64,000 nt of DNA from Delphinapterus leucas. Lineage: Eukaryota > Chordata > Mammalia > Artiodactyla > Monodontidae. Location: the NCBI RefSeq assembly GCF_002288925.2, contig NW_022098001.1, positions 12,148,557 to 12,212,556 on the forward strand. The letters are read 5' to 3'. Positions within the stretch are counted from its first letter, which is position 1. Each line of letters opens with the position of its first letter. Below are positions 45,847-58,861 of the stretch, one piece after another. Both the position numbers and the translations under genes were made by a program. The notes under the pieces were generated by a model. It made no database searches. It was given only the letters and a program-made list of their open reading frames with translations, and was not told the DNA's origin.

Positions 45847-48800
45847 GACTGCTCCAGCCGAGGGTGTTTCTTGATAACCCTCCTGACCTGAACGCAGTGC
45901 CCCTTGAGTTCTGAGAACACAGAAAAGGCTGTTTTCAAAGCATAGCAATTTGTAAAGAAACTTTTGCCTCTGAGACACAGACCTAAGTGAATTCTCGACC
46001 CACAGTTTTCAGTGGATGCTTTCAGCTGGAAGCAAGCACGAGTAACTGTATCTGAGTCTAACTCATTTGTGTGCTTATACACACACTCCTGAAAATAAGA
46101 GAATACAGTGAAAGTACATTTTCAACCCAAACTCTACAGTGTGAAGACACATGTAGGAAAAATGAAGCATGTTTCAGAGAGAGAGTCAGAATTGGTGAGA
46201 AGCCATGCTTTGAACCATGCTGAAGAAAACTGCAGGAATATCCACTTGGATTTCTGAAATTAAGCCAAAGAGGGGTAACCTGAGAGGGGACTGCATTCCG
46301 ATTCTCTAGGACAGGACCTGAGAAACTGGCATTCGGGGAAGCATACAAGACAGCCTAGAAAGACAAGCATTTTTGTTTACTCTCATAAAGCAGGTCAAAA
46401 GAGCCCCGAGCACAGCTTCTTTACAGAATGACATGCCACGTTCAAGCAAAGCAAAACATCCTACCTGCTGCATTCCTTCCAATACAACAGGCCGCTTCAG
46501 TAAGGCCTTCCACATGGGAACAAAACGAATGTTACACATTTCATTTCTTTGCCTTGGAAAGGTTCTCTCTAGGAAGTCTTAGTCCCCTGTCCCTCCCCAA
46601 TAAACAGAAAGAAAGAGCGCACTTGGGATTTTAAACTATCACTCATTTAGGTCAGAATGATCTTCCATCATTCAAAAGGCTGCACAAGCTCTAAGATAAA
46701 TACTTGTCAAGAGTTCATTACAAAGTCATGCCCCAAAATGAGGTTGGAAGGGGAGAGCATCTTCTCACTGGGAATAGAGTATAAGAAAAATACAGGTTTT
46801 TGAAATAATTCACAATTCCTTGAAAGCGACCTGGATTGAAGTTTGGTTTCTGTTTGTTTTCAGACTCAGCAGAAAGCCTTCAGGCCCTGGACTCCTCAAA
46901 TTAAAATCAGACACCAATCCAAGCATATTGTTTCTTCTGACTTGCCGCCCTCGGATTTGGAGTATAATTCCCCTTCATCAGGGCCTGAACTTCAGAAGCC
47001 CGTCTTGCGAGCAGCTTTCAGCCCACAGACAAAGTGAAGAGACTTCTGCTTTTCAGCAGGAGAGTCAGCGATGTGGGGAGCCTGGGGGCTCTTCAGAGCA
47101 CAGCCCGGGTGGGTGCGGTCTAAACGCAGGGCTGTTTGCTGTCTGCTCAGGAACTGCAGAGTACAGAGGTAAACTGCTTAACCATGTCTGCCCGTTCAGA
47201 ATACCATAGTCAGGAAAACCTGGTTAAGAGGCCTGTAGCCGGCCAAAAGATAAACATCTGATAAACACGCATCACCCACAAATCACAGGGCTGTGTATCT
47301 GAGGCAACACACAAGGCCAGCACCTCTCTCTCTCTCTCATGTAATCCTCTCTTATACCAAGACCTGATTTTTGGCTTATTCTTAATTCAAAGTAGGCAAG
47401 CACTAGACAGCTCATACGAAAGGAACGTTATTAACCCCTGAATATTGAATTTCCTGACAACTGATTTATGCTACCATGCCAATGTTAACTCCATTTAATT
47501 TAATTGTTTTGGTTTACGTTCGTTTCAAAAGCACAAAGGAGGAAGGTTATTAGTGCATAAATGCTCCAGGGTTTGAAAGTGAAAGAGCACTTTTCGCTCA
47601 CTCCCTGTCTTATGATATTAGAAAATGCTTCCTGAGAATAAGAGATGGGTATGGTCAACCCACGAAATGAATTGAGTAATTAGTTGGTGGTACACCACCA
47701 TGATGAACTTGAGCTGTACAGGACTTGCTGATCCAGCCCTACATGTTTTCATTGCCTGTGTCTGTTTTAAGGTCAATGCGGTTGCAGAGGGCACAACTAT
47801 CTCCTGGCATGATGTATATCGTGGGATAAAGCAGAGTAGGTTGGAGGAACAAGCCAGAATTCATCACCAGAGTGCAAATTTCACTGCACCGAGAAACAGA
47901 ATTAGATGGGATTCATATCATCTCGGGGCTGGGTTCATTTGAAGGAAAGGAGGACCTGGGGTCTAAGGAGGCAGGAGAGGATGATGGTGGGAACATCTGA
48001 GCTAGGTTAGTTTCTGGAGTATAAAATGCCTCTCTGATGTGTCTCTAGGTTGGGGTTAAGTGGAACCATGTTCTGGTTCCCAGGAAAGAGTCCCTGGGAC
48101 CCTGACCTTTCCTCTGATGGGACAGCATAGAGTTTCAACACTTCTCCAGTACCAGTTCTTTCACGGATGCTCATCTCCACTGTGCCCTAGGGCCAGTGCA
48201 ACCTCATGACACTCTCTGGGGACACCATTCTCCTGATGTCTATGAATGCAACTCACTGGGGTCACAACAATGGGAATGGAGCCTCCAGAGCTTCACGGCT
48301 CAGCAGCCCTGTCTTCCTCTCCTTGAAAAAGCCTTGGAAACCCATTTAAGGCTAGTGTGACCCAGACCTGGCTTTAATGTGCTTCGTTTCCCAACAAAAC
48401 CTTCGATGTTAGTGAACTGGCATGACCAAGCACTGCTGGACCAAGATTCTCCTGGGAGACCCCAGCTAGCTGCCGGCATCGCGGGGAACAATGCAAGGGG
48501 AAGCAATCTTGTCCATCTTCCCCTCCCCCAAATTATCAAAAGTCAAGTATCTTAATCATTCAGCCTGGCTTCATTTAGGGATGTAAAATGACTCAGAATG
48601 AACTCTGAGAAGTAACTTAGGACATTGCCCTCTGCCCTCAAGGCGGTATATAAATGGAGTCACATGAAAGTATGTCATATCTAAAGTTTCAAGAAAAGAT
48701 TCCACAGCCTTACTCAGTAAACTGTACCCAAAGTTTCACAGTCATAACTCTGCTACATAAGTTTCTCATGTTGAAGCTTAAGCCCATTTGGTTTCTTACT

Positions 48801-48929
48801 GTTCTAGCCTAGATAACCTTTTATGTAAGAAATGTGGCATATTAAAACAAAACAGAATTTACTTATAGGAGTGAAGATTGACTTTCAAATCTTCCTAGGA
48901 ATCTATATGTTTACTTCCATTGAGGTAGC
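45847..48929. other. Unassigned 3-kb stretch, repeat-poor
   Basis: No exon, RNA gene or repeat family recognised. Contains a short (CT)n run near 47325-47338 and an IRF/PRDM1-like GAAAGTGAAAG at 47575-47585. A 129-codon frame at 46820-47209 shows no domain or conserved motif and I do not call it a gene. Confidence 0.35.
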
Positions 48930-48990
48930 CCAGTGCCCAATACAGAGTAGTCATTCCTTAAATTTATTTTTGAGTGAATGGATTGTTCAA
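48930..48990 (+). repeat. L2 terminus fragment
   Basis: 'tagcccagtgcccaatacag', 'agtagtcattccttaaattt' and 'gagtgaatgg' match the last ~60 bp of L2. Confidence 0.65.
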
Positions 48991-48999
48991 ATATTTTTT

Positions 49000-49240
49000 T
49001 AAAACTTATGGGGAAGGTTTATTTTCCCTAAAGCAGTAGAAACAGGAAGAATAGTTTGAAGCTACAAAGAGATAGACCTGGATCTGAACTGTTCACAGCT
49101 GCCCAAAGATGGATTAGCCTGCACGGGGGAATGAGTTCCATGTCACTGGGGGTATTCAAGCTGGACAATCAGAATGTTGTCAGAAGTATCTAGGAATTGG
49201 AAGAGTGGTTGGGATACTCCACCTTCAAAGTACTTTGACT
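49000..49240 (+). repeat. CR1/L3 LINE 3' end relic
   Basis: 'agcagtagaaacaggaagaa' and 'atgagttccatgtcactggg' with 'ggtattcaagctggacaatc' form the hallmark L3/CR1 3' segment in sense. Confidence 0.75.
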
Positions 49241-49328
49241 CAGACTACAAGGGCAATTACAACTGTCTTTAAGAGGTATAAACAAGGTTTCCTGGGTCTT
49301 CAGAGAAGGGAGCAAACATGTCCAGGTA

Positions 49329-49497
49329 GGATGGTGGTTCTCCATCTTGGCTGCACATTGTAACCACCTGAGCTTTTAAAAATGCAAAGGCCTGAATCCC
49401 ACCCCCAGCAGCTCTGATTTAAGTAATCTGGGGGGGAGCCTGGGAAAAAAATATTTTTAACAGCTCCCCAACTGTATCCAAGTATAAGAAGCACTGA
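49329..49497 (+). mobile_element. MER5A-like hAT-Charlie MITE
   Basis: 'ggtggttctccatcttggct', 'gtaaccacctgagcttttaa', 'ctgaatcccacccccagcag', 'ctctgatttaagtaatctgg' and 'gtataagaagcactgaattg' match MER5 in sense orientation. Confidence 0.87.
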
Positions 49498-51176
49498 ATT
49501 GGAAGAAATTGGAGAAGATTCATTAAAGAAGGAGAAATTACGTCTGGGCCTTAAACGCTGGGTAAGATTTGAATAAATGGAGAGGAAAAGAGAGGCATTC
49601 CTGGTATAACTTGGTATATGTGTGTGATAAACACATGTTATGACATGTTATATATAACGTGTTTATGCTCTACAGAGCATCCATAAATGAAGGCCAAAAG
49701 AAGGTTAATTTACTAATTTTTGTTAGAGTTCATGGGCATTTGTTCTTAGATATAAATTCCAAATGAATTTCTTTCATGCGTTCAATAATATTTCCCCTAT
49801 ATTAGTTACTCACAATTACTTTTGTCGTCCTCAGCCCAGGGATGTGCAGTGTAGAAATGATTAAACAAAAGGGTGGGTGCCTGTGTTCAAAAAAAAAAAA
49901 AAATGACAAGGCCAATTCAATTACAAAGGATTAGTAAAAATCTTTTTAATGGATCCAAGGTAGATGACATTCAAACCCTGACACTTGAAAGTATTAATAA
50001 ACACAGAAGCTTCCTTATTATTTAATGAATTCAATGGTAGGTGGTAAATTAAGCCCACCAAACAAGCATGCAAAAATCAGTCATTATATCTAGTCTGGTT
50101 TTATACCCATCTCTTTTTCTCTGAAAAGTGGGCTGAATCAAATATTTCTCTCCCAACTTTCCATGTATAGTGTCTGCTTACTAACACACCATAATTGGAG
50201 AGTGAATGGGTGATAAAATAAACTGCATTAACCATTAGAAGAGTTATGCTACGTGGATGTAATCATCCTTTGTAAAAAAAAAAAAAAATCATCGCACAAG
50301 AGTTGTGAAATATTCTTTTCAAATGATAGATAATAAATTGAATGGGCATGATTAATGTCAGCACAGGGAAATTTGCAGTGGTGCTTTCGGTTGCAATATT
50401 TTTCTTGTCTGCATAAATCTGCTGAAAAGAGGTTCTAGAGAAAAGGGAAGCTATATATATTCAGGAAATGAGTAAGTCCAATTCTAAACATAGTGCTGTG
50501 TTTCTGCACGTGAAATTGAGTAAATGTCCACTCTGGTAAACTTTACTGGAAAATGGAAAACTCTCATGCGTTTCTGTTTAAGGCAGTTAGGAGGGCCACA
50601 GAGGCTGACGCAGATGCTATGGATGCCTCATCCCACAGCCTCTGGGCCCCGCTCTGGGCTCACTCGCAGCCTTGGTGAACAGAACCTGTTCATGCCTCTG
50701 TTCTCTGCTTTCATACCCAAGGGCTTTCTCAGGCATTAAAAGCCTACTAGGAGGGAGTCCTAAGAAATGTCAGGGATTCAATGCCCCCAAGGTAACTTTC
50801 AACAAATAAGGACAAGAGTCAATGGATAAACCTCTCAGCTTTCCCATCTTTCAGTAGGATATTCTGAAGCGTGTTCTACAAAGTTTCTAAAAAAATCCCC
50901 AGCAGGACTGAGCCCAGTTGGCCATAGCAATTACCCATATCTTAATGCATCCTTTATTGTTTTTTTTCCCCTTCCTTTCTCCCTCTTTACTTCACTTCGG
51001 CTTCCTGGAATCACCTATCAAATAAACTACTTGCACCCAATTCTTTATTATAGGTTCTGCTTTTGAAGAATCAAACTACGATCAGAGCATCTAACATTTC
51101 ATTGTCTTCCTAGGTTGGCCAGGGAAATATTGTTTTGAGAATATGCCTTGCATGCACACAGTCATTATTCAGTAAA
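49498..51176. other. Unassigned stretch
   Basis: A-runs near 49890 and 50275; a small imperfect palindrome at 49627-49666. No gene recognised. Confidence 0.35.
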
Positions 51177-51256
51177 TGATGGATGGGTGGATGGTTAGAT
51201 GGATGGACTAATGGAAAGATGGATGGATAGATGAATGGGTGGGTGGACAGACAAAC
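51177..51256 (+). repeat. (GGAT)n microsatellite, imperfect
   Basis: Repeated GGATGGAT, GGGTGGAT and AGATGGAT units over about 80 bp. Confidence 0.92.
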
Positions 51257-53534
51257 AAGAGTATGTTATTGGGGACAACAGAAAAAATAATAAGATTAAT
51301 ACTGGAGCCATGGGAAACAATAACATTTGAAGGAAAGAGAGAAATAGAAGTTGAAGAAGGAGACCGAATTGTTCCCATTGGCCAGGCTCTAGGATCTAGT
51401 TGAATGATTCTGATGGAAGAGCTGTGCCAGTGTAAGGATGAGAAGGAGTATGTCAAGGGGCACAGCTGAGAACTTTACCTGCTGACTCTTGTCCTCATTG
51501 GTTGATAGTTACCTTGGGGACATTAAAAAGGTACTCTCTCTTAATAGCCAGACCATGTGTTTAACTGTATAGCCACTGATGATTCAAGTTCATATTTTAT
51601 ACCGTTTCCTTATACTTCTTTTCATCATAATCTTAACAGCTTCAGTTTAATATTTAATGCATTACTTTTAGCCTCCAGATTAGAATTCTGATTTCCAGAG
51701 AGATGATACTTTAAAAAATCAAGTGAGGATAATATAGAAGCCAAGGGAATAAAGAATATTAGAAAGTCAACCTGGTTAAGTGTGCCCTGTGCCACTAGGA
51801 GGGCTGGTATGATTTTGACTGAGAGGTCCTTATCCCTGTAGCTCAGTCTTGGCTAAGATGACTTCCGCATCCAGTGGCAATGGCTCACGGAGATATCATC
51901 GAAAAGTTTGCAGGCTACTACCTTCTACTTACTTCTGGCCCAAGGAAAGATGGAGATGCTCTGGTAGAGGCAGATCTTCCAACTCCCCTATCCCTACAGG
52001 GAATTTATCCTCACTGAGACATATGGAAATGGACTGAGGGGAGGGGTCAGTGTTAAGGAGTGGTCTCAACTGCATAGCCCTGCTACTACCTCAACTTTGC
52101 AGGTCAGCTAATCTTATAGGATGCATCACCCAGTCAAGCACCAGAGGACTGATCTGACCCTGCCTTGGGCACTCTGAGCTCTCCGCACACCATGGGGTGG
52201 TCTAATCAACACCAACCATGTATGCATTCATCTAAAGAAATTGGCTTTTTGAGCATATTATGATCTGTGTTAAGTATTCACTTTTTAAGAGGAGTTTCTG
52301 CATTGGACGTAACTATAAGGAATTTGGTTAAAATTATGATAGATAAGTAGCACTGTCCTATTTAATCAGAAAAGGACGAAATATCTAAAAGCCTTTTAGG
52401 TTCAGAGAGACATTGATTTGAAAGTTGTAATATATTTTTACTTCTTTTTAAACAAAACAAAACCCTATTGCATAGGGTCACGAAGAAGAGAAAAACAATG
52501 TGTTATCCCTGCCCCATGTTTCGGCTACTAGTCAGCCTCCAATTCTGTTTGGCAGCTCAGGCTGCGTACATGGAATTCGTAGCAGTCTATCCCTTTCCAA
52601 AAGGAAAAAGAGAAATAAATTAGGGGGTTAATCCTTGCTGTCTGATGAACTCCCACTGTCCGAATCACATGCTGCTGAACAAACAGATTTAAAGCCTCTG
52701 TTTGCAAAAAGCATTTTGATTATCATCCGAAGTTGTTTTTTTCCTCCCCCAAACCCACTACTTATGTCATCTTGTAAAACAGACAGTTGGGAAAATATTA
52801 AGGGTTGATCCTGGTTAGGAAGAATGGGTTGTCATAGTTGCTGTTTTATAAATATGGGCTCTGGACCAAGTCCAATACTGATCATAGTTAGGAAACATCT
52901 TTCTAATTAGATGGCTAGAGAATTAAAGTTACATACTCTGTGTTGTCACACAAGAATAACAAAGCTCTCTGAAATTTAAAATTTTAATTTAATTTAAAAA
53001 TATGATTGAAAAAAATGATTGCTACTCTTAGGGAGGAAACAGAAGCATTCTCCAGTTCTTGAGGTAAAATTTTTAGTGAAAAAAATATAATGCACACAAA
53101 ATTCTTTTAAATTGTAGCCTAAAAATAACAGGAAAGGAATCCCAAATCAAAGTTGTTACTTGAATGTCCCCTCCGTCCCTTCGCTCTCTCCACCAAGATT
53201 CTTCCACATATGAGCAAACAGTTACAGCTTTAATGATGAATGACTATGACAATAAACTAAGGCTGTATAAGGCCAATAATATCAGATGGTTTACTATATT
53301 ATTTTGAGGCAAGTTTCTTCAAATTTCCATAGAAATCTTTCTGAGAATGAAGGAAAACGTTGAAAGTTTAATTTGGGGGTGGGGGGAAGGTATACTTTCA
53401 ACACAGCAAAGAACCAACAGTGTACTCTCACGAAAAGGAGAAACCTCCCTGACTCCAGAGTCAACAGTTTTCTGTTCAACCACATCCCTCCACGCCGAAC
53501 ACGTCAACTCCTACTTGAAAAGCGGGTATCCAGA
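51257..53534. other. Unassigned 2.3-kb stretch, repeat-poor
   Basis: No exon or repeat recognised. 52460-52790 has the look of slowly evolving non-coding DNA, but that cannot be judged from one sequence. Confidence 0.35.
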
Positions 53535-53582
53535 CTCGGGGCTCATAACAGGTGCTCAATACGTATTTGTGGAATGAATGAA
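53535..53582 (+). repeat. L2/MIR 3' terminus fragment
   Basis: 'ataacaggtgctcaatacgt' then 'atttgtggaatgaatgaa' is the shared L2/MIR tail. Confidence 0.8.
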
Positions 53583-53616
53583 CGGCTAAAAGCTGATCTG
53601 ACCACAGAATGGCTTC

Positions 53617-53620
53617 AAAG

Positions 53621-53651
<31 letters not shown>

Positions 53652-53662
53652 CAAAACAAAAG
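53617..53662 (+). repeat. (CAAAA)n / (CAAA)n low-complexity run
   Basis: Perfect and near-perfect CAAAA units over about 45 bp. Confidence 0.9.
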
Positions 53663-54039
53663 TATGTCAGTATTCCGTTCTTCACTTTCAGTGGAACAAT
53701 GACAGAAAATTGAAAGGCATTAGATTCTGGAAGCTGAGGAATAAATAAAAATACTCTTTTCAGATTTGGCAAGTTTGCTGCTATCTTCATCCCAGCGTTA
53801 GGCAGAAATCCACCGTCACCAGTGGATAACCCACCAGCGGTAACCCACCAGTGGTAACCTGTCAAAACTCTCTTATAACAAATCCAGTGTGTAAACTACA
53901 CTAGGAAGAAACAGGTGCACATTCTACACTCATGGTAACTGGGAGAGATAAAGAGAAGGAGATTTAAATCGAATAGCCTGCCTTCCAATTCCACCCGCCC
54001 CCTGAGCAGCTCTGTGTTTGTACAGACTCTCTGAACAAG

Positions 54040-54140
54040 CACTTCATCTGTAAAATGGAGTAAATAATAACACTTATTTTAAGGGCTGGCTTAGATTCAA
54101 ATGATGTGTGTGATAAGTGCTTTATAAACTACAAGGAATA
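54040..54140 (+). repeat. MIR SINE relic, plus strand
   Basis: 'cacttcatctgtaaaatgga', 'gtaaataataacacttattt' and 'gtgataagtgctttataaac' are the MIR 3' half. Confidence 0.85.
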
Positions 54141-54189
54141 AAATAAAATCAGAAATTCCAGAGTGAATTTTGCTACTCAATGCCGAGTG

Positions 54190-54590
54190 TGTTAGTTGGC
54201 TAGGGCTGCCATAACACAATACCACAGAGTAGGTGGCTTAAACCACAGAAATTTATTTTCTCACACTTTCTCACAGGCTACGAGTGTAAGATCTAAGTGT
54301 CAGCAGGTTTGGTTCCTCCTGAGGCCAGTCTCCTTGGCTTGCAGATGGTCTCCTTCTCTCTATCTCTTCACACGGCTGTTCCTCTGTGAACGTGCACCCC
54401 TGGTCTCTCTGTGTGCCCATTTCTTCTTCTTAGAAGGACATCAATTATATTAGATTAGGGCTCGCCCTAAAGGCCTCATTTTAACTCAATCACTCTTTAA
54501 AGGCCCTATCTCTAGATATGGTCACCTTCTGAGGTACTGGGGGTTAGGGCTTCAATGTCTTTGGGGGGGAAGAGAATTTAGCCCATAACA
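54190..54590 (-). mobile_element. Solitary MLT1-type LTR (ERVL-MaLR)
   Basis: 401 bp beginning TGTTAGTTGGCTAGGGCTGC and ending GCCCATAACA, i.e. an LTR with TG...CA ends read in reverse. Internal blocks 'taccacagagtaggtggctt', 'agaaatttattttctcacac', 'ttagattagggctcgcccta' and 'ctgaggtactgggggttagg' match the MaLR LTR. No internal retroviral sequence is present, so it is a recombined solo LTR of great age. No clear target-site duplication. Confidence 0.9.
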
Positions 54591-55074
54591 CCAACTAAAT
54601 ACGTTTTAATATAAAAAATGTGGTGAGAGGATGAGATACTGAAACAACACTGAAGGCTGATCTACTGACTAATTAGCAGAATGCCAGAGGTAACTGATAG
54701 CGTTTGGAGAGAACAATATATTATAGCTGTTAAGAAAGCAAGTTCATTACCAAATAACACAATGACTTACACCAACAACTTCACAACATTAACAGCTAAA
54801 TGGAGTAGCTAATGGACTTCAGATCATTAAGAAATGATTCGTATAGCTGCTCTTTTTCTTGGCTGCTAGAACACAATCTTTCAATTTAACAGGGCTCAGT
54901 GAAGAAAGTACCGCTGCCTGCTTAGACTGCAAAATCTCCAGTGCCCCATCCCCAAACCACACCCCCCAATTTTTTTCCCTAAACTTTTCCAAGTAATCTT
55001 AGACAACTATCCAATACTTGCTTGGCATTATATTAACTGTCATGATAGATAATAACAAATATAGGTAATACTTA
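54591..55074. other. Unassigned stretch
   Basis: Nothing recognised. Confidence 0.35.
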
Positions 55075-55300
55075 TTGGAAGCTTATGATGTCAGGTATTA
55101 TGCTAAGTGTTTTACATGCATTATCTTGTTTTACCCTCATATAACCCTCATAAACCAACAATATGTATTCTTATTACCCCAACTTTAATGTGGAGAAACT
55201 GAGGCTCAGAGAAGTTAATGACTTACCCATTTGGGCAGGGAAGGAGCTAAGGTTCAAACATAGGTGCGTCGAACTCCAGAGCCCACATTCTTAATGACCT
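55075..55300 (-). repeat. MIR SINE relic, minus strand
   Basis: 'attatgctaagtgttttaca', 'gcattatcttgttttaccct', 'ggagaaactgaggctcagag' and 'gaagttaatgacttacccat' are reversed MIR. Confidence 0.9.
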
Positions 55301-55699
55301 CATGTGGCTTTCTTGTCTTAGCCCTAACTGGACTTTTGTTGCTGAAGGGATTCTTTCTAAAGGTTAGGCCATACGAACAACACAGCAAATCTACACAGAA
55401 ATGATATTAAAGTATGAGAGATGTGTCTACCTAATCAGAAAAATCTAGTTCTTTTGGCAATCTCCCCAATTATTGTGTCCTCAGTTTCCTACAATTCTTC
55501 CAGGTCACCCCAGAATACCTCCCAGAGGCAGTACAGTTTGGGGGCATAAAGCTGAGTTAATACTTGGGAATGTAAGATTCTAGTACATCCCAACATTAAC
55601 CCTTAACTTCTCAAATGATGCCCGAGCAACTATAATGTATTTCAGAGCTTTTAGTGCCTGTTCACAGTTAATGCAGCAAACACAGTGCTGTTCACTTAT

Positions 55700-55985
55700 T
55701 TTTATATTCAATAAGCAGGTATTGACTATACCTAGCAGAGTCAGGCCAGTGCAAGGCTCATGGTACACACCGAGTGAGAATGTGGTCCCTGCCCTAGTAG
55801 GGCTCATCGTCTAGTGGGGAAAATGAACAGATGTATTGCAACAGAGTGCTGTATGACATGTGCCCTGAGAGAGAGACAGTCAGAATGCCATGGAAGCCAA
55901 GAACAAGGTAATCTACTTTGCTTGGAGGAGTCAGGAGTATCTTTTCCAAAGAGATAACATGAGCTGAGGCTAGAGGGGGTCATAG
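55700..55985 (-). repeat. L2 LINE 3' end relic
   Basis: 'ataagcaggtattgactata', 'gtggtccctgccctagtagg', 'gctcatcgtctagtggggaa' and 'agagtgctgtatgacatgtg' follow reversed L2. Confidence 0.75.
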
Positions 55986-56629
55986 AAAATGTAGATCAAG
56001 TGTAAGACCTCTTGTTTAAGTTGGGGGTCCCTCTCCTATTCAAAATCACTCCCCGCAAACAACCCATAGCCCACGAAATACAAACACAAACTCCATCTTT
56101 GATGAAATTTAAAGACCTCTGTAACACTGAAACTCATTAACTGAAGGTGTAAAGCAGATATAGAATTCTTACTGACTTGTCAGAGTAAAGCAAGAGGAGC
56201 CCATGTGCCTGCAGACAGTATACCTAAGGGAACCAAGCTACATTACTGCAGAGAACCAACGGAAGGTTCAGGAATTAGAGGTATCAGGTACCTCTAAAGC
56301 AGGGGTGAGATGTCGTATTAAAAGCAAGAAGTTTGCTTCAAAGTATTTATGAAAAGCTGGTACACCCCCAGGTTTCTACTCTTCATGCCCACTCAAGCAA
56401 CTGCAACCTGCCTTCTCCAAATGCCCACAAACAGGAGCATAAGTCTCACAGAGGGTGACTCCGAAAGTAAAACAATAAGACCCCCGCTTTCCTTCTCCAT
56501 CCAGTTCCCAGATACCCATGGCCTTATTCCTGGCTCTGCATACTTATTCTCAATGAAGTATTCCAGAAAACAGAGGGTCCCGGGAGGTGAGGATGAGTGC
56601 TAAGAAGAACCGAAAATTATTTAAGAAGT
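55986..56629. other. Unassigned stretch
   Basis: No repeat or exon recognised. An 84-codon frame at 56349-56603 has no known domain. Confidence 0.35.
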
Positions 56630-57095
56630 TTGATCACGTGGGAAAAATGTAGACTGGAAGGCAGCTATAGGTACAAAAAATGAATTAATTACTAATTCTA
56701 GGATTTTTTTTAATTAACAAGAAAATAAATAATGTAAAAACTAAGTATTGATTTAATTTAAAAAACTGCAAAATAACTATGTTATGAAGAAATTGGTCAG
56801 GGGAAGGAGGTGAAATGAAGTTCAATCCTCATCTACGATGATAGGAAATCAGTGGATATTGTTTCAAATTGATGTCTCAATAGATAGCTGTAGAGCACAT
56901 TATTTAGAATTATGGATACAAATAGCTAACAGGTGAATGTGTGGCTCCTGGGAAACAGGTCAAGATGGAGTAAGAGGAGGGGACTGCTATTTTTTATTAG
57001 AAGCCTTTCAGCACTGTTTGACATCCTTAGCTGTATATCTAGTCCTTGGATAAATATAAAACATAATTTTAAACAGATTACATTTTTAAATTGTG
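56630..57095 (+). repeat. Old L1 (L1M-type) 3' UTR
   Basis: 'gtgaatgtgtggctcctggg', 'agaggaggggactgctattt', 'agaagcctttcagcactgtt' and the A/T-rich end around 57060 are typical of old L1 3' UTR sequence. It lies immediately upstream of L1-C. Confidence 0.65.
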
Positions 57096-58029
57096 TGGCT
57101 GGTAAGGAATCAAGATGGCAGAGTAGGAAGACCCTGAATCACCTCCTTCCGTGGGCACGCCTAAACTACAACTACTCACAGAGCAACCTTCTATGAGAAC
57201 AGCCAGGAGACTAGCAGAAGAGATTTTCTACAACTAAAGATATAACAAAGGAACCACAATGAGATGGGTAGGAGGGGCAGCACTCCCCGAGGAGCAAAGG
57301 GGCTGAGTGAGCCCTGCATTGGGCTTCCCAACCCAGGGTCCTGTACCAGGAAGATGAGGCCCCAGAACATCGGGCTTTGAAAACCAGCAGGGCTTATGTT
57401 CAGGAGAGCTGGGGGGCTATAGGAAATAGAAAGTGCTATATTAAAGGGCATATGAAAAACCTCACACACTCCAAGTCCCAATGCAGAGGAAGTAGTCTGA
57501 AAGGCACCTGGGTTGCTGATCTTGGAGATTTTTCTGGAGAGGCAGGAGGCAGCTGAGACTCCCTTTGGGGGCTGAGACACTGGCAGCAGACATTTTTGGG
57601 GATCTCATTCTACCGTGCTGACACTGGCACTGGCAAGTACCATTTTGAAATGCTCCTTCCAGAGTATTATTGAGGGGGCCTTCCCTGCTCACCAGCAAAC
57701 TCACAGCAACCACACACAGCTGGACCACATGGCCAGTCATGCTAGGAGCTGGTGCCGCCCACCAGCGGGTCCACAGCAGCTGCAGAGCCTCACAGCTGGC
57801 TGAACGAGGGCCCAGCCTCACTACCAGCATGCCTATAATAGTTGGCTCCACCACAAGAGAAGGGTCCGTGCAGCCCACATAGGAAACACCCCAAGAGAAT
57901 CTACCTCTGATAACCAGAAGGAAGCATGATGCTGGGCCCCAGAGGATGTCTCCTACATAAGATCACTTCTCCAAGATCAGGAATAGAAATAAACACACAG
58001 AATTAGGCAAAACAAGAAGACAAAGGAAT

Positions 58030-58861
58030 ATGTTCCAAACAAAGGAACAAGAAATAAACTCAGAAAAAGAACTAAATGGAACAAAGATAGGCAATCTACC
58101 CAATAAAGAGTTCAAGGTAATGATCATAGTGATGCTCACTGATCTTGGAAGAAAAATGGATGAACACAGAGAGGACTACAACAGAGTTAGAAAATATAAA
58201 AAAGAACCAATCAGAGCTGAAAAATATAATAACTGAAATGAAGAATACACTAGAAGGAATCAACAGTTGATTAGATTATACAGAAGAACAGATGAGCAAT
58301 CTGGAAGATAGGGTAGTGGAAATCACCCAAATGGAAAAGAAAAAAGAAAAAATAATTTTTTTGTATGAGGATAGTTTAAGGGACCTCTGGGACTACTATT
58401 CACATTATAGGGGTCTGAGAAGGAAAAGAGAGAGAGAAAAGTGCAGGAAATTTATTTGAAGAAATAAGAGCTGAAAACTTCCAGGTCCAGAAAGCACAGA
58501 GAGTCCCAAACGAGACAAACCCATAGAGGTCCACACCAAGACACATTGTAATTAAAATGTCAGAAATTAATGAGAAAGAGAGAATCTTAAAAGCACCAAG
58601 AGAAAAGTGACTAGTTACATATAAGGTAACTCCTATAAGACAACTGGTTGACTTTTCAATAGAAACTTTGCAGGCCAGAAGATAGATACACAATATATTT
58701 AAAATAATGAAACAAAAAATCTATAACCAAGAATACTCTACCCGGCAAGGTTATCATTCAGAACTGAAGGAGATATAAAGAGTTTCACAGACTAGCAAAA
58801 GTTAAAAGAATTTATCACCACTAAACCAGCCTTAAAAGAAATGTTAAAGGGACTTCTCTAA
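58030..58861 (+). pseudogene. L1-C ORF1, frameshifted
   Basis: The ATG at 58030 gives MFQTKEQEINSEKELNGTKI and runs 68 codons before a stop. Downstream homology to the ORF1 RRM and C-terminal regions continues in other frames ('gggacctctgggactactat', 'ggtaactcctataagacaac', 'aatactctacccggcaaggt') to TAA 58859-58861. Only one short N-terminal frame is intact, so no functional RNA-binding protein is made. Confidence 0.82.

Noticed and set aside
46820..47209. 129-codon open frame in repeat-poor DNA, possible exon
   Set aside because: No domain, no convincing splice signals, and an overlapping alternative frame (46843-47037) of similar quality; composition is ordinary non-coding.
53800..53862. 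Short tandem of 'taacccaccagtgg'-like units considered as a minisatellite or protein-binding array
   Set aside because: Only about three degenerate units; too few to support a repeat array.
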